64,000 bases of DNA from Sulfuricurvum sp. (GCA_028714915.1 JAQTLL010000001.1:124001-188000); one strand, 5' to 3'. Shown: positions 9,527-19,106, numbered from the stretch's first letter. Notes: a model not told the origin generated them from the letters alone. A program made the numbers and translations.

Positions 9527-10570
9527 ATGAGTAAAATTTTTGTTGATGCATGTTTTGGAAAAGAGACTCCCTATACACCGGTATGGATGATGCGCCAAGC
9601 AGGACGTTATCTTCCCGAATACATGAAAGTACGCAGCCGTGCCGGAAATTTTTTAAATCTTTGCCACGCTCCTGATATGGCTGCTGAAGTAACCATTCAA
9701 CCTGTGGATATTGTAGGGGTAGATGCCGCGATACTTTTCAGTGATATTTTGGTGGTTCCCAACGAGATGGGGATGCAACTCGATTTTGTGAATGGCGAAG
9801 GACCGGTCTTTGAAAAACCTATCACCTGTGAAGAGGATTTAAACGACCTCATGGGAGGAGATGAAGCCGCTTCAAAACTCACTTACGTGTATGAAACGAT
9901 CAAAATTCTACGCTCACAGCTAGATGCTCGCGGTGATGAAAAAGCTCTTATCGGATTTACGGGAGCACCTTGGACGCTTGCCACCTATATGATCGAAGGG
10001 CATGGGACAAAAACCTACAATATTTGTAAAAAAATGATGTACTCCAATCCGGAACTTTTACATAAAATCCTCAAAAAAGTGACCGAAGTGGTCAAGCTTT
10101 ACATGGAAAAACAAATCCAATCCGGTATTGATGTCGTACAGATCTTTGACAGTTGGGCTGCTGCGATTGAACCAAGTAAATACGATGAGTTTTCATGGAG
10201 CTATATGGTTGAGATTGCAGAATATCTTAAATCCAAATATCCACATATCCCCGTCATTATGTTCCCAAAAGGAGTCCCTGCCTTTTTAGATCACGTGTAT
10301 GGAAATTTCGATGTATTCGGTGTCGACTGGAGTACCCCTATGGCTCTTGCTAAAGAGAAGTTAGGTGATCGTTATGTACTCCAAGGCAATATGGAACCAT
10401 GCCGTTTGTACTCCAAAGAGGAGACAACCGCATCCGTCGAAGCACTCCAAGAGATTATGGGAGGACGTCGCCACATCTTCAATCTAGGGCACGGAATTCT
10501 CCCCGATGTTCCTGTTGAAAATGCACAGCACTTTGTCGCCGAGTGCCAACGAGTCAGTAAAAAAGTCTAA
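9527..10570 (+). CDS. hemE: uroporphyrinogen decarboxylase
   Basis: The 347-residue enzyme decarboxylates the four acetate side chains of uroporphyrinogen III to give coproporphyrinogen III in heme synthesis. The signature [16 protein letters not shown] at the N-terminus contains the substrate-binding arginines, and [15 protein letters not shown] and FDSWAA motifs follow. Length is normal. AAGGAATAATAA precedes the ATG, and the next gene follows after 5 nt. hemB and a HemJ-like oxidase occur elsewhere in the window. Confidence 0.97.
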   Translation: MSKIFVDACFGKETPYTPVWMMRQAGRYLPEYMKVRSRAGNFLNLCHAPDMAAEVTIQPVDIVGVDAAILFSDILVVPNEMGMQLDFVNGEGPVFEKPITCEEDLNDLMGGDEAASKLTYVYETIKILRSQLDARGDEKALIGFTGAPWTLATYMIEGHGTKTYNICKKMMYSNPELLHKILKKVTEVVKLYMEKQIQSGIDVVQIFDSWAAAIEPSKYDEFSWSYMVEIAEYLKSKYPHIPVIMFPKGVPAFLDHVYGNFDVFGVDWSTPMALAKEKLGDRYVLQGNMEPCRLYSKEETTASVEALQEIMGGRRHIFNLGHGILPDVPVENAQHFVAECQRVSKKV

Positions 10571-10575
10571 TAAAG

Positions 10576-11529
10576 ATGAATACCATCTTCGGTCCCATCC
10601 ATTCACGCCGTTTTGGTGTGTCGCTTGGGATTGATCTCTCTTCCTCTACCAAACAGTGCAATTTTGATTGTCTGTACTGTGAACTTACCCCCATGCAAGC
10701 CATCAAAGCACAACATACGGTAACCAGTGTAGAAACAATACTCCATGATTTAAATGAAGCCCTTCGAAGCCACCCCAATATCGATGTCATCACCCTCACC
10801 GCCAATGGTGAACCGACCATGTATCCTCATTTAAATGAGCTTATCACGTGCATTGATGCTATAAAGGGAAATATCCAAACCCTCATCCTCTCCAACAGTG
10901 CCTCTTTGAGTAATGAAAACGTTTTTAACGCACTGTTGCGACTCGACCAAGTCAAACTCTCTCTCGATGCCGCTACTCCTGAAATATTTCGTAAAATTGA
11001 CCGTCCCGCCGAGGGGATCGAGGTTGCTGCTATTATCGATGCGATACAACGTTTTTCACACCTCTATCAAGGGAAGCTTTTTATCGAAATTCTCTTCGTT
11101 CGTGGACTTAACAACTCACCGCAAGAAGTTTTAGCACTCAACACCGCATTGCAAAGCATCAAATGTGAGCGTATCGACATTGGCACCATCGACAGACCCC
11201 CTGCCTATCCGATACAAGGATTAGAATTTAAAGAGCTGTATGAACTCTCACACATTTTTGATCCCTCTTTACCTATTCATATCGTTTCACGCACCCATGC
11301 AACCGCTACCCCTTCACACTATTCACAAGATGAAATACTCACAACACTCGATAAACGTCCCCTCACCGATGATGACATCAACGCTCTTTTCAACGAAGAA
11401 TCTAAAAAACAGTTCCATATCCTCCTCAATGAAGGGAAAATAACCAAAATTGAACGCTCAAATATCGTTTTTTACCTCCCATCACAAAATAGTGAGAGAA
11501 AACGACCAAAAATCGCTCAAAAATCTTGA
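10576..11529 (+). CDS. radical SAM protein of unknown substrate
   Basis: The 317-residue protein carries the radical SAM cluster-binding motif CNFDCLYC (Cys28, Cys32, Cys35) near the N-terminus, followed by a TIM-barrel-like region (LTANGEPTMYP, TLILSNSASL, KLSLDAATPEIFRKIDRP). The C-terminal 70 residues look like a small winged-helix segment. I recall the same radical SAM protein following hemE in C. jejuni. Its reaction is not known to me; the genes are 5 nt apart, so it is probably co-transcribed with hemE. Confidence 0.8.
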   Translation: MNTIFGPIHSRRFGVSLGIDLSSSTKQCNFDCLYCELTPMQAIKAQHTVTSVETILHDLNEALRSHPNIDVITLTANGEPTMYPHLNELITCIDAIKGNIQTLILSNSASLSNENVFNALLRLDQVKLSLDAATPEIFRKIDRPAEGIEVAAIIDAIQRFSHLYQGKLFIEILFVRGLNNSPQEVLALNTALQSIKCERIDIGTIDRPPAYPIQGLEFKELYELSHIFDPSLPIHIVSRTHATATPSHYSQDEILTTLDKRPLTDDDINALFNEESKKQFHILLNEGKITKIERSNIVFYLPSQNSERKRPKIAQKS

Positions 11530-11554
11530 CAATTAAGACAAAGCTCACTATAAT
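11526..11554 (+). promoter_or_regulatory. consensus sigma-70 promoter for tRNA-Asn
   Basis: A perfect TTGACA (11526-11531) and perfect TATAAT (11549-11554) are separated by exactly 17 bp. The -35 box overlaps the stop codon of the radical SAM gene. Transcription should begin about 10 nt before the tRNA. It is the only full two-box promoter noticed in the window, which fits strong stable-RNA expression. Confidence 0.85.
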
Positions 11555-11571
11555 TACGACCTCTTAAACAT

Positions 11572-11646
11572 TCCGGATTAGCTCAGCGGTAGAGTAGGTG
11601 ACTGTTAATCACTTGGTCACTGGTTCGAATCCAGTATCCGGAGCCA
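11572..11646 (+). tRNA. tRNA-Asn (GTT anticodon)
   Basis: The 75-nt sequence folds as a full cloverleaf: acceptor TCCGGAT/ATCCGGA, D-arm GCTC...GAGT, anticodon loop CTGTTAA with anticodon GTT, T-arm CTGGTTCGAATCCAG, and an encoded GCCA end. Confidence 0.97.
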
Positions 11647-11783
11647 CTGCATAATAATTCCCTCTCCAAAAAATACTTTTTTTAAGTCAAGTTATGTGAT
11701 AATCTTAGTTCTATTTAGCACCTTTTTTATGTGAAATAACGTCTTGGTTTATGAAAAATTAATTTAAAAATTATGGACAATTA

Positions 11784-12620
11784 ATGAAAAAAACATCTCC
11801 TATATCTGTGTGCCTTTTCCCTGCGGCTGGATATGGTACCCGCTTTTTACCCGTCACCAAAGCAATGCCCAAAGAGATGCTTCCCGTCTTAACCAAACCT
11901 CTCATTCAATACGGTGTCGAAGAGGCAATGGATGCTGGGATGAATACCATGGCAATCGTCACCGGTCGGGGTAAACGTGCCATTGAAGATCATTTTGATG
12001 TCAGCTATGAGCTCGAGCATCAAATCAAGGGGACTTCAAAAGAAAAAATGCTCGCCGACATCCGCCATATTATTGATAAATGTACTTTTTCCTATACTCG
12101 TCAAATTGAGATGAAAGGTCTTGGTCATGCCATTCTCACAGGGGAAACACTTATCGGGAATCAACCTTTTGCCGTTATCTTAGCCGATGACTTATGTGTC
12201 AACGAATCCGATGGAGTACTGAGTCAAATGGTTGAACTTTATAAAAAATATCAATGCTCCATTGTCGCTATCGAAGAGATCGACCCTTCTCAAACCGATA
12301 AATACGGTGTTATCGCAGGGGAAGAGATTGAGAGCGGTATTTACCGCGTAACCAATATGGTTGAAAAACCCTCTCCCCAAGATGCTCCGACCAATCTGGC
12401 AATCATAGGACGCTATATTCTTACTCCCGACATCTTCGATATTATCCGTACTACCAAACCGGGCAAAGGGGGTGAAATACAAATCACCGATGCCCTACTC
12501 GAACAAGCAAAAGCAGGTAAGGTAATCGCCTACAAATTCCATGGAAAACGGTATGATTGCGGAAGCATTGACGGGTATGTCCAAGCAACGATTGAACTGT
12601 ATCAAAAAGGAGTATTATGA
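11784..12620 (+). CDS. galU: UTP--glucose-1-phosphate uridylyltransferase
   Basis: The 278-residue enzyme makes UDP-glucose from UTP and glucose 1-phosphate. The nucleotidyltransferase signature [20 protein letters not shown] is at residues 13-32, and the later VEKP and [14 protein letters not shown] motifs are typical of GalU. It is the first gene of the long polysaccharide operon and overlaps rfbA by 4 nt (ATGA). The ribosome site is weak (GGAC). The 137 nt upstream, after the tRNA, hold no clear gene. Confidence 0.96.
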   Translation: MKKTSPISVCLFPAAGYGTRFLPVTKAMPKEMLPVLTKPLIQYGVEEAMDAGMNTMAIVTGRGKRAIEDHFDVSYELEHQIKGTSKEKMLADIRHIIDKCTFSYTRQIEMKGLGHAILTGETLIGNQPFAVILADDLCVNESDGVLSQMVELYKKYQCSIVAIEEIDPSQTDKYGVIAGEEIESGIYRVTNMVEKPSPQDAPTNLAIIGRYILTPDIFDIIRTTKPGKGGEIQITDALLEQAKAGKVIAYKFHGKRYDCGSIDGYVQATIELYQKGVL

Positions 12621-13507
12621 AAGGTATCATTTTAGCCGGTGGCAGCGGTACACGTCTCTACCCTATCACCAAAGGGGTGAGTAAACAGCTCGTCCCCATC
12701 TACGATAAACCAATGGTCTATTACCCGCTATCGGTTCTTATGCTTGCTGGGATCACTGAAGTCCTTATTATTTCTACTCCAACAGATCTTCCACGCTTCG
12801 AAGAACTCCTAGGAGATGGCAGTGATATCGGAATGCGCTTTGAATACTGTGTACAGCCCTCTCCTGATGGACTTGCCCAGGCATTTATCCTAGGACGCGA
12901 TTTTATCGGGAATGATGATGTGTGTTTGGTATTAGGTGACAATATCTTCCATGGTCATGGATTGACTAAGATGTTGGCACAATCGGTTCGTAATGTCACA
13001 GAAGAGAAAAAAGCAACCGTATTTGGCTATTGGGTCAAAGATCCTGAACGGTATGGTGTTGCTGAGTTTGATAAAGAGGGAAATGTTCTCTCCATCGAAG
13101 AAAAACCCGCTCATCCTAAAAGCTCGTATGCCGTTATCGGACTTTATTTTTATCCCAACAGTGTTATCGAAATCGCACAAAATATCAAACCCTCCGATAG
13201 AGGAGAACTCGAAATAACGACTGTTAATCAAGAATACCTAGCTCAAAATGCTCTTAAAGTGGAACTCATGGGACGTGGTTACGCGTGGCTGGATACCGGC
13301 ACACATGAAAGTTTACTGGAAGCCAGTATGTTCATCCAAACTATTGAAAACCGTCAAGGACTCAAAGTCGCGTGTCTTGAAGAAATCGCTTTTGAAATGG
13401 GATATATTACGAAAGAAAAACTGCTCGAATTGGCAAAACCACTCTCTAAAAATCAATACGGGCAATATTTGATCCGCAGAGCCCATGAAGGGAAAATTGC
13501 CGAATGA
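12617..13507 (+). CDS. rfbA: glucose-1-phosphate thymidylyltransferase
   Basis: The 296-residue RfbA/RmlA makes dTDP-glucose, the first step to dTDP-L-rhamnose. The signature [20 protein letters not shown] is near the N-terminus, and [14 protein letters not shown] and [10 protein letters not shown] are RmlA hallmarks. It overlaps galU and rfbC by 4 nt each (ATGA), showing tight translational coupling in the order A-C-D-B. Confidence 0.97.
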   Translation: MKGIILAGGSGTRLYPITKGVSKQLVPIYDKPMVYYPLSVLMLAGITEVLIISTPTDLPRFEELLGDGSDIGMRFEYCVQPSPDGLAQAFILGRDFIGNDDVCLVLGDNIFHGHGLTKMLAQSVRNVTEEKKATVFGYWVKDPERYGVAEFDKEGNVLSIEEKPAHPKSSYAVIGLYFYPNSVIEIAQNIKPSDRGELEITTVNQEYLAQNALKVELMGRGYAWLDTGTHESLLEASMFIQTIENRQGLKVACLEEIAFEMGYITKEKLLELAKPLSKNQYGQYLIRRAHEGKIAE

Positions 13508-14076
13508 CATTCACCCGTACTGCTATACCCGATGTGATACTCATTGATCCTAAAGTTCATGGTGATGCCCGTGGTTATTTTGTTGAAACGTTCCGTGCTG
13601 ACAAACTCGAAGCCTTCTTAGGTTTTAAAGTCCCTTTTTGCCAAGACAATGAATCCTCCAGCAGTTACGGAGTCCTACGAGGATTGCACTATCAGCTCCC
13701 GCCCCATGCACAAACCAAGCTGGTACGCGTGATTGAGGGAGAGGTACTCGATGTTGCTGTCGACATACGCAAGGGTTCTCCCACTTTTGGTCACCATGTC
13801 GCGGTTTGTCTATCAGGTAAAAATAAACGTCAGCTCTTTATCCCGCGCGGATTTGCCCACGGATTTGTCGTCCTTAGTGAAACATGTACGTTTGCCTACA
13901 AAGTAGACAACTATTACAACCCAGAATGTGACCGTGGCATTGCCTTTAATGATCCTGCATTAAATATCGACTGGATTGTTGAAACAAGTAACCTTCAGCT
14001 CTCAGCAAAAGATACCAAACAGCCTCTCTTTGCAGATGCCGATTATTTTGATTTTAGTGAGAATCTCTATGTCTAA
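13504..14076 (+). CDS. rfbC: dTDP-4-dehydrorhamnose 3,5-epimerase
   Basis: The 190-residue cupin-fold epimerase converts dTDP-4-dehydro-6-deoxy-glucose to the L-rhamno form. The motifs [24 protein letters not shown] and [10 protein letters not shown], holding the catalytic His and Arg residues, are all present. Length is normal. It overlaps rfbA by 4 nt and rfbD by 8 nt. Confidence 0.97.
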   Translation: MTFTRTAIPDVILIDPKVHGDARGYFVETFRADKLEAFLGFKVPFCQDNESSSSYGVLRGLHYQLPPHAQTKLVRVIEGEVLDVAVDIRKGSPTFGHHVAVCLSGKNKRQLFIPRGFAHGFVVLSETCTFAYKVDNYYNPECDRGIAFNDPALNIDWIVETSNLQLSAKDTKQPLFADADYFDFSENLYV

Positions 14077-14941
14077 AATTCTCGTGACCGGAGCCAATGG
14101 ACAGCTGGGAAGCGAACTGCACTCCCTTCATAATGCTTATCCCCAACACGATTTTACCTTCGCCGATCGTGCTACTTTTGATTTGAGTAATCTTTGCAAA
14201 CTGGAAGATTACTTCGATACTAACACCTTTGATACGATTATCAACTGTGCCGCTTACACTGCTGTGGATAAAGCCGAATCGGATGAAGAGCTTGCCAATA
14301 CGATCAACCATCGTGCCGTCTCACTGCTTGCCAAAATTGCACAAAAGAAAAACATTTCACTCATTCACGTTTCAACCGATTACGTATTTGATGGTAAAAA
14401 CTACCGCCCTTATATCGAAACCGATCCCACCGATCCGCAAGGGGTCTATGGACGTACCAAGTGTGATGGAGAAAACGCCATTTTGGACGTTGCTCCCGCA
14501 AACACCATCATCATCCGAACTTCATGGGTCTATTCTTCGTTTGGAACTAACTTTGTCAAAACAATGCTCCGTTTAGGCAAAGAACGTGATACTCTTGGGG
14601 TGATCTTTGATCAAGTAGGGACACCGACCTACGCACGGGATTTAGCCAAAGCGATTTTGGATATTCTTCCACAAATTAACAATACAACACCCGAAATCTA
14701 TCACTACAGCAACGAAGGTGCAATCAGCTGGTATGATTTTGCCAAAGCAATTTTTGAGCTCTCTGATATTCATTGCACAGTAAATCCCATCACCACCGAT
14801 CAGTACCCGACACCAGCATCTCGACCCCATTACAGCTTGCTCAACAAAGCAAAAATAAAACAAGAGTATAATATGCTCATACCATATTGGCAAGACAGTT
14901 TGAAGGAATGCCTAAAGGAGATACAAAATGACCGCATTTAG
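14069..14941 (+). CDS. rfbD: dTDP-4-dehydrorhamnose reductase
   Basis: The 290-residue short-chain dehydrogenase reduces dTDP-4-keto-rhamnose to dTDP-L-rhamnose. The Rossmann loop is VTGANGQLGSEL, and the catalytic pair lies in STDYVFDG and YGRTKCDGE. The ATG at 14069 overlaps the rfbC stop and gives the usual N-terminus. Its last 14 nt are shared with the start of an antitoxin gene, which separates it from rfbB. Confidence 0.96.
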   Translation: MSKILVTGANGQLGSELHSLHNAYPQHDFTFADRATFDLSNLCKLEDYFDTNTFDTIINCAAYTAVDKAESDEELANTINHRAVSLLAKIAQKKNISLIHVSTDYVFDGKNYRPYIETDPTDPQGVYGRTKCDGENAILDVAPANTIIIRTSWVYSSFGTNFVKTMLRLGKERDTLGVIFDQVGTPTYARDLAKAILDILPQINNTTPEIYHYSNEGAISWYDFAKAIFELSDIHCTVNPITTDQYPTPASRPHYSLLNKAKIKQEYNMLIPYWQDSLKECLKEIQNDRI

Positions 14942-15155
14942 AAATTTCCAACGTGTACACAATCAACGAATTGAAGTTCAACTACCCCAAGAGTTTGAAG
15001 ATCAAGAAGTCGAAATTATTATCCTTCCAAAGGATAACATTCCAAATGATTTAAGTTATTTAAGTGATGCAATACAACAAGGGATAGATTCCAAAATCAG
15101 CCCAAGATCTCATGAAGAAATTTTTAAAAATTTAATTGCACGCTATGCAGATTAA
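14928..15155 (+). CDS. antitoxin of a ParE/RelE-type pair inside the rhamnose operon
   Basis: The 75-residue protein has a beta-rich N-terminus (RIEVQLPQEFEDQEVEIIIL) like small AbrB/DUF2281-type antitoxins, and a helical C-terminus likely to bind the toxin. The ATG lies inside the rfbD end (14-nt overlap), with GGAG upstream, and its own end overlaps the toxin start. The pairing with the next gene is the main support; the exact antitoxin family is uncertain. Confidence 0.7.
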   Translation: MTAFRNFQRVHNQRIEVQLPQEFEDQEVEIIILPKDNIPNDLSYLSDAIQQGIDSKISPRSHEEIFKNLIARYAD

Positions 15156-15438
15156 TTACAGTGAGCAAGCAATAGATGATTTGTCAAAAATCGGTGAGCA
15201 CATTGCTGAAGACAGCGAGAATAGAGCCATCCAATTCTTGAAAAAACTAAAAACTAAAATCGAGATGCTTCTTCATTTTCCGTATATGGGGATAGAGTGT
15301 CAATCCAAAAACATTTATAAAGATTGCCGTGTAATGATTTTTGAATCCTACCTTATTTTTTATACTATTACACATGATTTTATTAGTATCAATAGAATTC
15401 TTCACCACTCAGTTAACTATCAGGAGAAGCCTTTATGA
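15145..15438 (+). CDS. ParE/RelE-family toxin inside the rhamnose operon
   Basis: The 97-residue protein matches the ParE/RelE fold: an N-terminal helix pair (SEQAIDDLSKIGEHIAED), a central FPYMGIE turn, and the C-terminal strand pattern YLIFYTITHDFISINRILH. Family members inhibit gyrase (ParE) or cleave mRNA (RelE); which applies is not decidable here. The ATG at 15145 is preferred over an upstream TTG at 15136. Its stop overlaps the rfbB start by 4 nt (ATGA), so toxin and sugar enzyme are translationally linked. Confidence 0.8.
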   Translation: MQINYSEQAIDDLSKIGEHIAEDSENRAIQFLKKLKTKIEMLLHFPYMGIECQSKNIYKDCRVMIFESYLIFYTITHDFISINRILHHSVNYQEKPL

Positions 15439-16460
15439 AAACCATTTTAGTCACCGGATGTGCCGGATTTATCGGGAGCAACTTCGTCCCTTACTTTTTA
15501 AACAAATATCCGGATGTTCGTCTTATCAATCTTGATCTCCTCACCTATGCCGGAGATATGGCAAATCTTTCTGATGCACCGCAAAGTGAGCGTCATATCT
15601 TCGTCCAAGGAGATATTTGTGACCGTCCTCTCGTCGAGTCACTCTTTAGTCAATATGATATTCAAGGAGTGATCCACTTCGCAGCCGAAAGCCATGTCGA
15701 CAACTCTATCAAAAACCCGGGTGTATTTGTCCAAACCAATGTCAATGGAAGCTTTGTATTGATTGATGTTGCCTACAAAGCGTGGATGGAAAAACCATTC
15801 CTATTCAAAAGTGGATATGAGGGATGCCGATTCCACCATATCAGCACTGATGAAGTGTATGGAACTCTGGGTGAAACAGGATTGTTTACCGAAGAGACCG
15901 TATACGCACCTAACAGCCCATACAGTGCTTCCAAAGCCGGATCTGATATGATCGTCCGCTCGTATCATCATACCTATGGGATGAATACCGTCATCACCAA
16001 CTGCTCCAATAATTACGGACCAAAACAGCATAATGAAAAACTAATCCCGACCGTTATCCGAAAAGCACTCAGTGGAGAGAACATTCCGGTGTATGGTGAT
16101 GGCAAGAATATCCGCGATTGGCTCTATGTGTTAGACCACTGCAAAGGGATTGATCTCGTTTATCACAATGGAAGATCAGGAGAAGTCTACAACATCGGCG
16201 GACGCAATGAGCGTAATAACAATCAAATTGTTGAACGTATCTGTACCATTCTCGATGAAATGAAACCCCAAGAAGACGGCAATAGTTACAATAGTCTCAT
16301 CACCTACGTCGAAGACCGTGCCGGACATGACCGTCGCTATGCCATCGATGCAACGAAGATTGAAACCGAACTCGGATGGAAAGCCCAAGAGACGTTTGAT
16401 ACGGGGATTATTAAGACGATAGAGTGGTATTTGAAAAAATACAGCCAAGGCATCAACTAA
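15435..16460 (+). CDS. rfbB: dTDP-glucose 4,6-dehydratase
   Basis: The 341-residue RmlB dehydrates dTDP-glucose to the 4-keto-6-deoxy sugar. The NAD loop TGCAGFIGSNFVPYF, the STDEVYG motif and the catalytic YSASKAGSD are present, with HNEKLIPTV and DWLYVLDHC further on. GGAG precedes the ATG. It completes the dTDP-rhamnose set, split from rfbD by the toxin-antitoxin pair. Confidence 0.97.
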   Translation: MKTILVTGCAGFIGSNFVPYFLNKYPDVRLINLDLLTYAGDMANLSDAPQSERHIFVQGDICDRPLVESLFSQYDIQGVIHFAAESHVDNSIKNPGVFVQTNVNGSFVLIDVAYKAWMEKPFLFKSGYEGCRFHHISTDEVYGTLGETGLFTEETVYAPNSPYSASKAGSDMIVRSYHHTYGMNTVITNCSNNYGPKQHNEKLIPTVIRKALSGENIPVYGDGKNIRDWLYVLDHCKGIDLVYHNGRSGEVYNIGGRNERNNNQIVERICTILDEMKPQEDGNSYNSLITYVEDRAGHDRRYAIDATKIETELGWKAQETFDTGIIKTIEWYLKKYSQGIN

Positions 16461-16462
16461 GC

Positions 16463-17482
16463 ATGCCAATACTAAGCGATGTCAAGCGGGTTCTCATATT
16501 ACGCTGTGGAGCCTTGGGTGACCTTGTCTATACTACCAGTGTTATTGATGCGCTGAGAACCCAATACAAAGAAGAGATCATCATCGATTTTATCTGTACT
16601 CCCGGAACAGCTAAACTTTTCGAATTTGATCCTCGCGTACATCACGTATTTCACCTCAAGCACAAAAAACTTCCCATTTGGCTCAGTCCGCAAAAGCGTG
16701 TTATTATCCGCTCTTCAAAACAAAATCCTTATGACCTATTTATCAACTTTGAAATGGGGAAACAGTTTTTATCACTCTCCAAAGCGATTCAAGCCAAACA
16801 AAAAATAGGATGGTTTTTCAGTAAACCAGATTTTTCAAACAGTATGCACATGGTCGATATTTCCAAATCCTTTTATGCTCCGATCGTCAAATCTGACATT
16901 CTCACAAATGCTTCTCCTCGAATTATTGGCAAATCTTTTACTGAAGTGCAAAACAAGCTCAACCTGCCTGAAAAGTTTATTGTCCTCAGCCCCAGTAACT
17001 CGCATAACAAAAAAAGGAGACTCAATTATCGAGCATGGCCGCAAGGTCATTGGAAAAGCTTAATTACATTATTGCCACCCGAATTGCCGATTATCATGGT
17101 CGGAGGAAAAGGGGAAGAACCGTTTTTTGAAGCGATTAAACCGTATCCTCCTCACGTTATCGATCTTGTCGGTAAAACCTCTATTTCTGAAATGATTGCA
17201 CTTATCGGTCAAGCCAAAGCACTTGTTGTGACCGATACCGGAACCGCACACATTGCCTCGGCTCTAAACACCCCGGTATTTTGTCTCATAGGTCCAACTC
17301 CGGCAAATCTCACCGGTCCGTACCAATCTCAGACCAATGAAGTACATATTATCTCTGCACACCTTCCCTGCTCTCCATGCTACAAAACTGACGTGATGAA
17401 GCAATGCACAGATAATATCTGTATGACACAAATTACCCCTGAAATGGTTTTAACATCGCTAAAATCAGCTAGTATGCTATAA
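16463..17482 (+). CDS. glycosyltransferase family 9 (heptosyltransferase-like)
   Basis: The 339-residue GT-B protein belongs to the ADP-heptose:LPS heptosyltransferase family. It begins RVLILRCGALGDLVYTTSV, has VGGKGEEPFFEAI in the middle and the donor-binding VVTDTGTAHIASALNTPVF near the C-terminus. A late Cys-rich segment (HLPCSPCYKTDVMKQC) is typical of the group. The ATG at 16463 follows the rfbB stop by 2 nt. Its final codons (SLKSASML) lie within a 34-bp repeat copied again after the next gene. Confidence 0.85.
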   Translation: MPILSDVKRVLILRCGALGDLVYTTSVIDALRTQYKEEIIIDFICTPGTAKLFEFDPRVHHVFHLKHKKLPIWLSPQKRVIIRSSKQNPYDLFINFEMGKQFLSLSKAIQAKQKIGWFFSKPDFSNSMHMVDISKSFYAPIVKSDILTNASPRIIGKSFTEVQNKLNLPEKFIVLSPSNSHNKKRRLNYRAWPQGHWKSLITLLPPELPIIMVGGKGEEPFFEAIKPYPPHVIDLVGKTSISEMIALIGQAKALVVTDTGTAHIASALNTPVFCLIGPTPANLTGPYQSQTNEVHIISAHLPCSPCYKTDVMKQCTDNICMTQITPEMVLTSLKSASML

Positions 17483-17488
17483 AATACG
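17455..17488 (+). repeat. 34-bp direct repeat, left copy (3' end of the GT9 gene)
   Basis: This copy covers the last codons and stop of the GT9 gene and a TATAAA promoter-like stretch. The copy at 18214-18247 matches at 31 of 34 positions. The two bracket the MNT-HEPN gene. Either copy may act as a -10 region for the gene after it. Confidence 0.85.
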
Positions 17489-17509
17489 ACGTGCAAAAGG
17501 AGTTACCCA

Positions 17510-18205
17510 ATGAAGACAAAAAATAATATCATTAACGAAATCAAAACTATTATCTTAAAATATGCCAAACCAACACGAATATACCTCTATGGCTCACAAG
17601 CCAATGGTGAAGCTAACAAGAGTAGCGATATAGACATAGCTTATGATGATGAAAATTTTAAAGATCACTATCTTATTGATAATGATATTAAAAATATCAG
17701 CACTCTAGTGAAACTCGATGTTAAAAATATTGCAAAAACTGAAGAAAGATTTAAAAATAGGGTCAAATCCACGGGAAGAGTTTTATACAGCTCCACAAAA
17801 CAACTCCGAGCACAAGATGGCTTATATAATTTTTCTAATGCACTAGATAGATTCGCAAGCGCTGTTGACCGTTATGAAGAGTTTAAAAACGAAGGCTTTG
17901 AGGATGTCTATTTAGATTTAATTGTTAAACGATTTGAATTTACCTACGAGATGAGCTGGAAAGCGCTGAAGAGGTACCTTGAATTTTTAGGCTTTGAACC
18001 AAAAAGTCCACGAATGACATTCAAAGAGGCTTACGCCCAACAACTTATTGAAGATGAAGATGTTTGGCTTGATATGATTGAACAGCGAAATCTCACATCT
18101 CACATCTATGATGAGTCTGAAATTGAAGAAATTTTAAACAAAAGAGAACTCTACAAAAAGACCTTTACACAACTAAAAGCCAAGTTGGAAGCTGGATTGG
18201 CTTAA
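17510..18205 (+). CDS. single-chain MNT nucleotidyltransferase - HEPN (HI0074-like) protein
   Basis: The 231-residue protein joins two modules. Residues 1-95 are a minimal nucleotidyltransferase with the GSX10DXD motif (Gly28-Ser29 to Asp40 and Asp42). Residues 98-231 are an all-helical HEPN domain of the nucleotidyltransferase-substrate-binding type, with RX4HXY at Arg193, His198 and Tyr200 (RNLTSHIY). In MntA/HepT systems the first motif AMPylates the tyrosine of the second to silence an RNase. Here both are on one chain, whereas HI0073/HI0074 of Haemophilus are separate genes. AAAGGAG precedes the ATG. The gene is flanked by 34-bp direct repeats inside a glycosyltransferase operon. Activity is inferred from motifs only. 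Confidence 0.85.
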   Translation: MKTKNNIINEIKTIILKYAKPTRIYLYGSQANGEANKSSDIDIAYDDENFKDHYLIDNDIKNISTLVKLDVKNIAKTEERFKNRVKSTGRVLYSSTKQLRAQDGLYNFSNALDRFASAVDRYEEFKNEGFEDVYLDLIVKRFEFTYEMSWKALKRYLEFLGFEPKSPRMTFKEAYAQQLIEDEDVWLDMIEQRNLTSHIYDESEIEEILNKRELYKKTFTQLKAKLEAGLA

Positions 18206-18213
18206 AATGGTAA

Positions 18214-18247
18214 ATCGCTAAAATTAGCTAGTATAGTATAAAATACG
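18214..18247 (+). repeat. 34-bp direct repeat, right copy
   Basis: This matches 17455-17488 at 31 of 34 positions but is not part of a gene here. It ends 26 nt before the next glycosyltransferase start, so it probably preserves the original leader of that gene. Confidence 0.85.
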
Positions 18248-18273
18248 TTCATCATATTCCGGAGATACACCTA

Positions 18274-19101
18274 ATGCCTTATCCTAAATCAACTCTCATA
18301 ATCTCCGTCTATAAAGACACCGAGGCATTAGGTTTTATCTTCGATAGTTTAGAGCGCCAAACACTATCACCAGATGAGATCATCATCTCCGAAGATGGTG
18401 ACTCGACTGAAATGGCAACCTATCTAGCAACCCAAGAAAATCGTTTCCCTAATCTCGTCCATTTAACGCAAAAAGATGATGGATGGCGCAAGAATATTGC
18501 CATGAACAATTCAATCAAAGCTGCTAAAAATGAATACCTTATTTTTATCGACGGAGACTGTGTCCCCTACAGCACTTTCATCCAAGGACACGTTGAAAAT
18601 GCTCAAAAAAGGATTGTTCTTTGCGGTAAACGGTTTGAACTTGGACCGAAATTTACCGATAAAATCAAAAATCACAAGCTTACTATGCTAGACTTGGAAA
18701 AGAAATTTCTATGGCATTTACCGTGGATGGTAAAAGACGGTGCTCGACACGTTGAAGAAGGATTTTATTTTCCATCAGGAAGCTTTTTAAGCAATAAAAC
18801 TAAACGATACGTTAACTACATTATCGGTTGTAATTTTTCTTGTTATAAAGAGGATTTTTTAGCTATTAATGGCTTTGATGAGACCTATAGACTCCCCTCT
18901 GTCGGAGAAGACATTGATCTTGGATGGAGATTTAGAGGATTGGGAATAGAGCTTAAATCATGCCGAAACAATGCCTGTATGATGCACTTATGGCATAAAA
19001 AACGATTTGCAAAAGAAGAAGGGATTATCAACAATAAAATTTTAAAAGTCAATTTTGATAATAATACTTTTGTCTGTAAAAATGGAATAAACAAAATATA
19101 A
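18274..19101 (+). CDS. glycosyltransferase family 2
   Basis: The 275-residue GT-A enzyme has the N-terminal STLIISVYKDTEALGFIFDS and SEDGD segments, the metal-binding DGDC motif (IFIDGDCVPYS), and a C-terminal galactosyltransferase-like stretch (NGFDETYRLPSVGEDIDLGWRFRGLG) with the catalytic ED. It is cytosolic and membrane-associated, and adds a sugar to the growing polysaccharide. GGAG lies before the ATG. The sugar it uses cannot be read from sequence. Confidence 0.85.
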   Translation: MPYPKSTLIISVYKDTEALGFIFDSLERQTLSPDEIIISEDGDSTEMATYLATQENRFPNLVHLTQKDDGWRKNIAMNNSIKAAKNEYLIFIDGDCVPYSTFIQGHVENAQKRIVLCGKRFELGPKFTDKIKNHKLTMLDLEKKFLWHLPWMVKDGARHVEEGFYFPSGSFLSNKTKRYVNYIIGCNFSCYKEDFLAINGFDETYRLPSVGEDIDLGWRFRGLGIELKSCRNNACMMHLWHKKRFAKEEGIINNKILKVNFDNNTFVCKNGINKI

Positions 19102-19106
19102 TGATT
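19093..19106 (+). repeat. 14-bp junction repeat, left copy
   Basis: AAAATATAATGATT spans the stop of the preceding GT2 and the start of the WavE-like gene. The identical 14 bp recur at 20067-20080, at the far end of that gene. Confidence 0.7.
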
